From Lingula anatina (Eukaryota > Brachiopoda > Lingulata > Lingulida > Lingulidae): 64,000 nucleotides of DNA. Made by a program: the position numbers and the translations under genes. A model generated the notes under the pieces. That model was not told the DNA's origin. It saw only the letters and a program-made list of their open reading frames with translations, and did not search any database. Location of the stretch: assembly GCF_001039355.2 (NCBI RefSeq), contig NW_019776002.1:438414-502413 (forward strand), given 5' to 3'. The first letter of the stretch is position 1. The number at the start of each line of letters is the position of its first letter. This document shows positions 14,940 through 26,900 of this stretch, in pieces.

Positions 14940-17900
14940 ATGCAAGATCCTGAGGTGAACGTCAAAGTAGCTGTGAGGGTAAGTTCAGACAGAACTGAAA
15001 CTGCAATAAATAAAAAAGTAAATAAGTAAGTAATATTAATGTTAAATAAAATGCAAAGTGTTTTCCTCTATTGATAACAATTTTGTCACCTAATGGGTCA
15101 AAAAAATCTTAACAAGCCTAAATATATTGCATTAAAAGTTTATATGTACAGTGTACACAATAATTTCAAAATAGACTTTTTAATTTCAAAAATGATGAAC
15201 AACATTAACTTCTTTGATAGGTAAGGCCTCTTTTGCCCAAGGAGAAGCTTGGTGGTGAGCAACTATGTGTAAAATTCCCACCAGGCAAAAATCAACTTGT
15301 GGTGGGAAAAGACAGGGCTTTCACTTTTGACCATGTGTTTAATCCAAAGATATCTCAGGTAAGATAGAAATACAAGATACCCAAAGTTACAAATGTACAA
15401 TTCACAGATTTAAGACCAATATTTCTGATTAATTTCAGTGACAATTATTTGTTTTTGATTGCATCAAAGGAAACTGGGACATCCATTGGCATGGAAATTA
15501 TTGGCACTAGTTTGTCAATGAATACAGGGGTGGGACTATATTGGATGTGATTTCACAGCAGCCAGGGTATGGCTGAACATTAATCTTTCAAGTCTGTGGG
15601 TTGTAATCTCTGACCCTTGTTCTTCAGGATGATGTCTATCAGACATGTGTGGATTCCCTGGTGAAGAGCTGCTTTGAGGGCTACAATGCTACTGTCTTTG
15701 CATATGGACAGACTGTAAGTTGTCACTCCTTATGGTCCTATATAGTAGCATAGACCAGTAGTCTGGCATAAATCAGATATCATACCAGCAGAATGAACAG
15801 TTCTCTTCTGACTCACATGTCTCATTCATTACCAAAAATATTTGTCTGGCAGTTATAAATATATCCACTGAATGTTTCATTCTCTTTATGAAAGGGGGCT
15901 GGTAAAACCTATACCATGGGAGGTGGGAACTCGGCCATGCTGTCTGATGATGAAGTTGGTATCATTCCCAGAGCGGTACATGATATGTTCAAGATTAAAA
16001 GGGTATGTTTAAAATGCATCCATAGTTGCTTCTGTTGCTCATCACTTTTATGAATTGACCTTCAGGCAATTTGTAGGCTGTAAGCCAGAATGAATAAAAA
16101 TTAGTTTACAAAGACAGTGAATGCAAATTAGTTGACACAGACAATGAATGAAAATTAGTTGACAAAGATAAGATTTCTTTTTGAGAAAGCTCGGAATAAA
16201 AATTGATTTTCCACTCAGTTGATTCAGTACTGTAATCAATTAATTTGTCCCTGTAGTCCAAACCAGACACCAGTTTTCTGGTGAAGGTGTCTTATGTGGA
16301 GATCTACAAGGAGGAGCTAAGAGACCTGCTAGATGTGGATACTGCCAGTAAAGATATGCACATCAGGGAAGATGAAAGTGGAAACACAGGTATGTATCTA
16401 GATAGGGTAAAGGTAATGTGAAATGTGTTATGAATTGAAAATGAAAGTGCAGTATCTTTGTAATCTTGTAAGTTTGCAGCTGCCTTTTTAACCAAATAAT
16501 GACCCTTACACTCACTTTTGTCAGGTGAATTTAATCAAAGGAATACAGAAGAAACTATCATTAAAGGATATTTTATACACCCATGCCTATTCAGCAATAA
16601 TTTAGAAGTCATTGTACTTTATTGGCCAAATAGTAGTTGATACCAGACTTTTTTTTTCGATTTAATTTTCTTGGTGGTAAACTTTGTAAAGCAACACTCA
16701 GACCTCCAATCATAAGACCACTGAGCCATGTCTTCCTACTTCTATATTACCACCCCTAAGTTATATCTGTGCTGCACTGTGTTGTGTTCCATTCCTCAGT
16801 GATCTCTGGCCACAGGGAGGTGGTGTGTGCCACGGAAGATGAGGTCCTCTACTGTCTGGAACATGGCTCTGCTGCCAGACAAACTGGGTCCACACAGATG
16901 AATGAACAGTCCAGCAGGTCACACTCCATCTTCACTGTACTCATTGGTAAGTGAACTGACCACATCCAGCAGGTCACACTCCATCTTTACTGTACTCATT
17001 GGTAAGTGAACTGACCACATCCAGCATATAGCATGACAGTTGTTGTATTGTTCACATTTTGGTAATGGAGTTCACATGGTTAGAATATCTGCTTGGTACC
17101 TACATTGGCTAGTACCCCCTGCTGTCACTAATGATAATGATACTGACTTTTACTAACAGTGAAAGTAGTTGGGTTGACAATTGATAGCTTTACTTTTTCT
17201 TTTGTAGTAGAAGTTACAAGTCAGATATATCCTTTCTTTGTTTGTTTGCTTCTGTTATCCCTTTTTATTGTTTTTATAACACTGGTCAAAAGAATTAACT
17301 GAGATCATTAATAGAGTGGTGCTAGTAATCCTGCTACTGGTCCCATACACTATGATAAACCTGACCATGTTCAACATGCTTGGTTTTAGTTTTATACAAA
17401 CTCATGTATACATGATTACGTATTATTCATGAAAGGTTAAAACTTATTCACATTGTATATAACAATTCTGATGCCGTGAATATATCTGTGAATAGACCAA
17501 TAGTTTGATTAAACTTCAGAATTGCTCAATACAGTGTAAATAAGTTTAAACTGTCCTGAATAATAATGGTTGGTTTTATTTGCATGGGGTTTTTATTTTG
17601 CTACTAGAACAAAGATGGGCTGAGGACTTGGCACTAACTGATAGGACTTCAGGGCGCAGGGACAGCGGCAGTAGTGAGATGGACGAGAATGGAGGTAGGT
17701 TGTCCACTGGAAGGGATAGTGGATGATTTGGGTGGTGGTTTGTTGGGAGGGGGGGGGGGGTGAGCACTTGGCATGCCAGGAATGCATAGTGTATGTTCTA
17801 TGGGGGTGGAGGTGGGGGTTGTACACTTTGCATGCCAGGAAGGAATGATGTAGTGTGGGGGTTGTTCACTTCACATGGTGTATGCTATGCTATATGGCAC

Positions 17901-20900
17901 TCCCCCTTTCCTTATCTCCAGTAGGTGACCCTGATCTAGGTGGTAGACTTAAGCCATACTTGAAGATTTGTGTGAATATTATATTCACAAAATACCTTAA
18001 AGATATTTCAGTTTCCATAAAAGCCATTATTATCAAAAAGAGATTTAGTAAAAAGAAGCATTTTCCAAGTTAATGAATTTATATATTTCTCCAAAGTTTT
18101 ATGAAAGTTTGTGGTGGTTGTATATATTAAATTGTAAACGGGCTATGTTTGATATGTAAGGAGTTAATGACTAGAACTGACTTCTATCATCACCATCTTC
18201 ATGGAATAATCTTCAAATTTCTCTCTGGTAGAAATGGTACACTACATGAGCGGGAAGTTTCACTTTGTGGATCTGGCAGGATCAGAGAGAGCCAACAGGA
18301 CAGGGAATGTGGGGGACAGGTTTAAAGGTTAGCCACCTAGGAGACATTGTGAATTTAAGTTTAACCTTTCATTTTCTTTTCATATGATTTGGTCTAAAGA
18401 TTTAGATGGGAAGTTTCATAGTGTGAAAAATGGGATTTTGTGTTTAATTGTGGAACAAATGCTGCCTGAGAATAACATTACTCTGATAAGCCTATTTGCA
18501 CATTTTATTTTCATTTTAATTGTATACAAGAGCATTAATATGAATCTAAAGACTGTTCAAATAACATACTCATCTCACTGTACTTTCAGAGTCAGTTCAC
18601 ATCAACAGTGGGTTGCTGGCCTTGGGTAATGTGATTAGTGCATTGGGAGACACCAAGAAGAAAGTGAGCCACATTCCATACAGAGATTCCAAGATCACTA
18701 GGATGCTGAAGGTAGGGCCAACAGCTCTAGTTTAATATATTTATATTGTTGTTATATTTTATTTATTTAATTGTTATTAATCATAACTATTTGACACAAG
18801 CTTGAAAAAATTCCTCATCATTGCCTTATGGCCATCTCAGCATTACCAAGCTAATAAACATTTTTGGTTATTTAATTGTTGTATGCTTTGAGGTTAAGAA
18901 ATAATTTGATAAGTAATAAATTTGTCATTATTTTATGAACAATCTCCTCTGTTTCTTCTCTGAAGGATTCTCTTGGTGGTAATGCCCAGACTCTGATGAT
19001 TTGCTGCATCAGTCCTGCTGTCTGCAACTTTGATGAAACTCTCAATGCCCTCAAGTACGCCAATAGGGTAAGTGTGCCTCTGTGTTGGAGCAGGAAGTAT
19101 GAAATAACAGATGAGTGAATTTTTGGCTGGTAAATGGCATGTGGTATTTTAACCACATGTTCTCATGCAGAGTTTATATAATGATCAGACCACCTTTGAT
19201 GTCCTGTTACTTATTTCTTTGCCAGAGATATTAGTCTATAGGCCACTGTAGACCCCCCTAACAACAAAAAAAAAAGATTAGGACTTAAACTATCAGAAAA
19301 ACATAATGAATGAAAATCACTAAGGGAGGAAGGGTTTTGGTTTTTTTTCCCATGGACTATTTATTTTGTCTACTTAAAAATATTGTGACATGATATTATT
19401 TATATACCATATCCCTAACAAGCCCGTGGTGAACAGAGATCGACAGTTATATATTATGTATATTATAATAATATTGTAGCATGATATTATTTATATACCG
19501 CAGGCCAAACATATCCGTAACAAGCCCGTTGTGAACAGAGATCCTCAGTCACTGAAGTTTGAAGAAATGCAGAGTGAGATCAAGGTAGGCTAGTGCCACC
19601 TGGTGAGGAAGTGACACATACCGTAGTTTGTGCATGATTAAGAAAAGAAATGTTAGACTTTTGACACATTTAAATTGTCTGATGAGTTCATAATGTAAAC
19701 TATTGATTCCAATGCCTAGATGTTCCAGTGTAGCTCTTTTGAATATTTAGGCTTTAAAAGAGGAGTTACAGAGGCAGCGTACCACCCTGATGACAGGGGG
19801 TGCTGACATGGAGCAGGCCATACAGGATGCTGGACAGCTGAGGAACCTGGAGGACCAGCTGGTCAAGTGAGTCACAGCATTATATAGTTAGTCTTCTTGA
19901 AGATTTTCATACTTATTAGTCAGTTATGACAAAACTGAAACACAGGTGCCCTGGTGAAGTCTGACAGAGTCTGGTAAAAATTCAACAAAGAAAAAAATTA
20001 AAGTTTATTATATAGTCTTCTGATGTTGAGGTTGGAGCAATGTGGAAATGCTTACATATTTAAAAAAATTTAAAAGAAAATATATTCTCATTTGTAACAC
20101 AGTGTTAAATAGATTTCCCTTGTTGTACACACGTAATCAATGGTTTGACTTCAGGCTGCAGACAGAGTGTTCTCACTACCGTATGATAGCAGAGGAGGCA
20201 TACAGACAGCTGACAGACATCCAGGAGAGAGACATTCTGTCCAGAAGTCAACAGTTTAAGTTGAGGGACTGGCTGGACCTCATGGAAGAGGTAAGTAGTC
20301 ACTCACACTATATAAAATATAGCAGTTTAAGTTGAGGGACTGGCTGAATCTCATGGAAGAGGTATGTATTCACTCACACTATATAAAATATAGCAGTTTA
20401 AGTTGAGAGACTGGCTGGATCTCATGGAAGAGGTATGTATTTACTCACACTATATAAAATTTGTGCTTAGATTTTAGTTTTTGGTATAAGTAGCAGTGCA
20501 GTAGCACCAAAGATGGTGCTCAGCACAGAAGTGAAATCAATCTACAATCTACTTATTAAAGAAATTGTTACCACAAGATCTCATGAAAGAGATATATTTT
20601 CACTCACACTTGGTACGATATAAAACAAAGAATTTGTGCTTACATTTTGGCTTTTGGCATAATTGACAGTACATTAGCAGGAAAGATGCAGAAAATGACT
20701 TACATATTAAAGAAATTGTTACCATAATAAGAAGTCTCCTCTTAGAAGATTTCTTTATATTTAAGAATGCAAATTACTGTTTTTTTTTCAGCATATTTTG
20801 TTTGTATTTACCAGATGTATTTCTTCATGTTTGTTTTCAGATCAAGAACAGAGTGCCGTCCACTCTGAACAAAGAGGAGTGGAATGACAGGACAGTCAAA

Positions 20901-23900
20901 CAGCTGCAGAAGGAATTGAAAGTTGTGAGTTGTGATAAAATTTCAAAATAATCTTGAATGAAGCTGAGAAATTTCTTTTAGAATTTCTTTTTGTAATGTG
21001 TTCAAGTGTTCACAATCTCAAACTACTATTGATCTTTGCAATAAATCTAAATAGAATTGATCCTTTCTTTTATACTTTTTTCATTATTTATACATTCATA
21101 ATGGACATTAATTATTATTATTATGTATTTCTTGCTGTTATAAAAGTTTCCCCTTTGTTAGCCTAAGTTTTTTCATGTATCATGATCTACATATAAATTA
21201 TTACAGTGTCAAGATGAATTAAAAAGTGATGAGCAAATTTTTGTTGAAAAGAATGAAGAACTATCTGAAATGAGCAGGAAAATAGAAATATTGGTAAGTA
21301 TATTTTCTGGGTATAGTGCTTTTGTCAGTCATATTGTAGAATTTTATTCTATTTATTTATTTATTTATTTATTTATTTTTTTGTTATTATCTATTCATTA
21401 TCAAAATTCAGAGGCTTTCTCCTTATATTGTTTCTTTAAAATGTCCATTTCCATCTCCTTGATTGCTTCCCTGATATTGGAAATGCACAATTGACATCTA
21501 CCCTTCCTTTTAATTTAGGAATCTGATTTATTAGAGAAAAATAGAGAATTGGAAGATGCAGAAAAGATAATAAATGAGCACAAGGAAGTGATGGTCCAGC
21601 AGCAGATGAAGATTGGAGAGTTAGAACAGGCAACTCGGGTTAGTACATGATTAATAACTGGTGAGCCAGTGGAATGGAAAAGTTTCATAATTTTGGGTTT
21701 TTGTGGCTTTTCTAGAAGTTCAAAGTAGAGCAGTACAAATATGACACTAAATTTAAACTTTGATCAGAAATGGATTTTTGTGGCTTTTTCAGAATTTTCA
21801 AAGTAAAACGATACAAATGTGACAGCCAAATTTAAGCTTTTATATAAATATATTAGTAAATATATATTTTTGGTATAACTTAAAATGTAGAATAGCTAGA
21901 ATGGCCTTAGTATAAGTTAAATATTCTGTTCTTCAGAAAAGGAAAGTGAGTATAGCGGTGAGTGAGCCTGACCAGGATGGTGACGACACGGCACCAGTCT
22001 CAGGCAGGAGGGCGTTCTCCGTCCCTCCACACATGCTGAAAGCGGCGAATGCTGGGGTAAGAACAGAAATTGTAAATTTTACAATTTTAAGATGAACAGA
22101 TAATATTATTTAGAATAAAAAAAGGATATATTTGTGTTATAGCACAAAGACATTTTGTCAAGATGTGCTGTGACCTATTTCTTACTTCCATAATAGTATC
22201 TTTGACTAACAGAAAATGTGAATTGCATCATAGGATGAAATTTGTTCATAACTCTCTCCAGACGGTCACTAGTCTGCGTCCCCCGTCACGTAACATCCGC
22301 ACCAGTCCTGCCATGTTCTCTGTAGAGCGCGTGATGCAGGGGTTCCGTGCGCGTAGCCAGCTCCTGATGAACCAGCTGGAAGAGCACGACGAGGTCCTGC
22401 ACCAGGGGTTCTCAGATAATGAGGAAGGTGACGATGGAGAGGAGAGTGGCAAGACAAACAAGTAGGATGGTCTCTCTGGATTTATCTTGTCAAGCTAGCT
22501 AGATTTTGGCATATTGCTGTAAAAAGGATTAATTTGAAGAGTTTTGTGGAAATGGACAGAATGGAAACTTTAAAGTCATTTCTTGTTTTTATTTTTCTAT
22601 TGTTCAGAGTCTCACCTTCTTAAAGATGAGCTGCTTATTTTGTGTGCAGACTGCCGGAATTATTATTTCTTCAGTGTGAGAATACTGGAATTTATTTATT
22701 TAATTTATGCACAATTTCTTTGCAGAGTTTTAGGGCAAACCTTCAAGGCTGTGAGAAGTGTGAGAAGATCACATACTGATGATGAAAAACTTTCCATGAA
22801 GGACAACAAAGGAGCAACAATAACAAAGAGTATGTGTGGAAAAATTATCTGAAACTGACAATATTATGGTAGAAATTGGCCTGTTTATTATTCACTAAAG
22901 ATTTGAAATTAACATGATATTAAAAACATGACTGTGTCATTATCACCATTTGTATTCTTATTCAACAACTTGTTATCTATTAGAAGATCTTTGTAATTTT
23001 GCTATCATCATTTTGGTATTAGCCCCCAAAGGCAGCACCCCCAGGCTTGACAAGGAGTCTTCTAGCCTGGACGTAGACAAACTGAGAACAAGCACTGTTA
23101 TACACAAGAAGAAATTGAAGGAAACCCAAGCCAAAGTACAGGCTAATACTCAGAAGATTAGAGATCTCTCCATTAATATTAAGTAAGTGTACACAGTGCC
23201 CTTAATGATTTAGAGATCTCTGGAAGAAATAATGGTTTGGCTACAGTATAATGTATTACTTAATCACTTATTGATGCCAATTGTCTCTTACAAGATTTCT
23301 CCATCCATCCCTGTTCTGGACTCTCTTCTCTATAGCTAGAAGACCTCATTTTATCCCAATTCTCATGGTTTCTTCCTCCCACTCTCTTCTCTATAGCTAG
23401 AAGACCCCATTTTATCCCAATTCTCATGGTTTCTTCCTTCCACTCTCTTCTCTATAGCTAGAAGACCCCGTTTTATCCCAATTCTCATGGTTTCTTCCTT
23501 CCACTCTCTTCTCTATAGCTAGAAGACCCCATTTTATCCCAATTCTCATGGTTTCTTCCTTCCACTCTCTTCTCTATAGCTAGAAGACCCCATTTTATCC
23601 CAATTCTCATGGTTTCTTCCTTCCACTCTCTTCTCTATAGCTAGAAGACCCCGTTTTATCCCAATTCTCATGGTTTCTTCCTTCCACTCTCTTCTCTAGG
23701 TGTTTGGCAATGAATAAAATGTGAGGTATTTTAGCTACATATTTACCTTCCAGGCAGATGTTGCTTATGTTAGTACCACCAGCCTGTTGTTATTATCTTC
23801 TGATCTTTATGAACATTTAAATGTCTGGTTCATATATGTATATATAATTCAGGTTGAAGGAGCAGCTTATCAAAGAGCTGGTGAAGACAGGCAAGGACGC

Positions 23901-26900
23901 CCACCTGATGAATGCACAGTACGCAGAGAAAGTCAAACTCTTGGAAAAGGTACTTTCTGTGTGCATTGATTCCTTCCTAGGCCACACAACACATTGATTA
24001 CTTGCACATTCGTTCATTATTTCATTTTTTAACTTAGATATCAATATTTTATCCATTCTTCCAAGTGTGTTCAGGCAAACTCTTGGAAAAAGGTACTTCA
24101 GCTATACATCCAATTGATTCATGATTCGATATAAATAATTATCTACCCTTCCTGATAATGTTGTGGTAAAAATATTGCCCTGTTTCAACAAACTGACCCA
24201 TGATATTGTTTCACAGGAGAAGGAACAGACACGGACAGAACTGAGAGAGCTCCAGAAGGCATTTCAGGAATTGGAGGTGAAAGAACAAAATGAATCTGCT
24301 CAGATAAACAAAGTGCAAAGGTAATGCAGTATTTCTTAGATTTAGTTAAGAATCCAAGTCCTGGTGAACAAGAGTAGATATAAAATAAGAAGGCTCATGT
24401 TAAATAGATTTTTGCAGGTATGACTGCATAACTGCATACATAAATATTTGATATTAAGTGTTATATATAATAATAACTAGATGATGTGTTATATAATAAC
24501 TGTGCATATTTTCTAGTGATTATAAAAAGAAGATGGAGCTCACCAAGACTAAGTTGAGTGCTTTACAGAAGAAACAGAAAGAAACTGAAAAACTAGCCAA
24601 TCTTACTGCTCAGAATGACAAAAAGTAAGGGTTTCTTTAAGCAGACGTGTGTGTGTGTGCGCCAGCTCGCGTGCGTGTGTGTGTGGTATGGCATTGGTTT
24701 TATGTATTCTTTCATATAGGCTGCCAAGAAATGGTTTCATTGCAGTGTGGACCTCAGATACCAGATGTTAATTGTATTTGAGACCCAGTGACTTATGTTT
24801 CTTTATGAACATTCTGTGTTGTAGAGTAGAGGAACTGGAGCTCTCTGTGGGAAAGATGAAACAGCAACAGGAGAATTTGACCAAGAAACTTAAGGAAGAA
24901 GCTGAGAGAAAAGCTAAGCTGGAGGTGGGTTTCTCTCTGTACTGTGGCAGAAAGTATAACATTGCACTGGGTTTCCAGAAATTGATAAACACAAGACTTG
25001 GGGTGTGGAGATTTAACAGTAACTGTTGTAGAAATATGTTTTGTCTGTCTTTTTTCTTACAGAAAGAAGTACAGAAAGAACAGCAGAAGATAAAAGAACT
25101 TGAAATAAAAAATGAACAACAAGAGAAGATTCTGAAGATCAAAACAGAAGAGATAGCTGCAGTCCAGAGAAAACTGAGGAGTGGGGGACCAGCCGTGGCC
25201 TTGGAGTAAGACATTTAGATAGGGACAGGGAATAGCATTTACTTATTAAATGTAGCTTAATCTGGTAGATATTAACACAAATTCACAACAGCACTATTGT
25301 GATATTGTGCTATTTTTGTAAAAAAATTAATGTCATTACCTTTTTTGCTCTTGTTTTTGTTTCAAGTGCTGCCCAGGAGAAGTTGGATGAGCAGCGGAAG
25401 TGGCTAGATGGTGAAATTGAGAAGGTGCTGGAGGAACGGAGGAAGATGGAACTGCTTCAAGGGGTAAGATGGGATCTCCACATGGGTTCCTTTTTACTTG
25501 TCAGTTATTTTGTAAGCTGCAGAACTTAAATCAAAAACATTTTTAAAAAACTGACAGTCTTCAGCATTAGAGAGTGGTGGCATAGTTAGTGTTATTTCAG
25601 GTAATAAAGTGCTCAGAATGGATAACATCTCTATTGAAGAAGGGTTTCTTTACAAATCTTTTATTTTAAAACTTTTTGCAGGATCTGAAGAAACGTGAAG
25701 AAATTCTTGCCAAGAAGGAAGCCATAGTAGCTGAAAAAAGTCATTTAGAGATGAAAAAGCTCAGATCTAGTCAGGTGCTAACCAAGGTAAGCTTAGATCT
25801 AGTCAGGTGCTTAACAAAGTAAGCACAAAACTAATAGATTTTCTGCTTCATACAAAGTTTAAATTTATATTAAGAGTATATTAGAAATTTTAGTTAGACT
25901 TAAATTTTACAAAGGTTATAATTCTTATGCTTCAATAGAAATTTCAATTTTGACATAATAAAATTAAAGGTAAAAATGTTTGACATAGTGATATTTTGTG
26001 AGTAGGATATTTCTACTGTGGTAAATAAACTGGAGACTGTGGAAAAGAAACTGGAAGAGAAGAACCGCGAGATGTCTGCCACCCCAGTAGAAGCCAGACC
26101 AAAGCTGAAAGATGAGATAAAAAGTCTCCAGCAGGCTCAGGAGAGGTTGAGGAGGCAGAGAGCAGTGCTGGATGACAAACTGTACGATGGTGCTGTGATT
26201 TCTCCACAGGAAGAAAGGAGGTGAGTCTGTACTAGATAATAAACTGTATGATGGTGCTGTGATTTCTCCACAGGAAGAAAGGAGGTGAGTCTGTACTAGA
26301 TAATAAACTGTATGATGGTGCTGTGATTTCTCCACAGGAAGAAAGGAGGTGAGTCTGTACTAGATAATAAACTGTACGATGGTGCTGTGATTTCTCCACA
26401 GGAAGAAAGGAGGTGAGTCTGTACTAGATAATAAACTGTACGATGGTGCTGTGATTTCTCCACAGGAAGAAAGGAGGTGAGTCTGTACTAGATAATAAAC
26501 TGTATGATGGTGCTGTGATTTCTCCACAGGAAGAAAGGAGGTGAGTCTGTACTAGATAATAAACTGTATGATGGTGCTGTGATTTCTCCACAGGAAGAAA
26601 GGAGGTGAGTCTGTACTAGATAATAAACTGTACGATGGTGCTGTGATTTCTCCACAGGAAGAAAGGAGGTGAGTCTGTACTAGATAATAAACTGTACGAT
26701 GGTGCTGTGATTTCTCCACAGGAAGAAAGGAGGTGAGTCTGTACTAGATAATAAACTGTATGATGGTGCTGTGATTTCTCCACAGGAAGAAAGGAGGTGA
26801 GTCTGTACTAGATGACAAACTGTACGATGGTGCTGTGATTTCTCCACAGGAAGAAAGGAGGTGAGTCAGTGTTGGACTTGTTGTGTGCATGAAAGTGATA

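Noticed and set aside
25964-26335. Minus-strand frame with repeated [17 protein letters not shown]-type peptides.
   Set aside because: It is the antisense reading of the 64-bp KIF27 array, not a gene.
23321-26870. CRISPR-like regular repeats.
   Set aside because: Units are directly adjacent without unique spacers, and the genome is animal; these are minisatellites.
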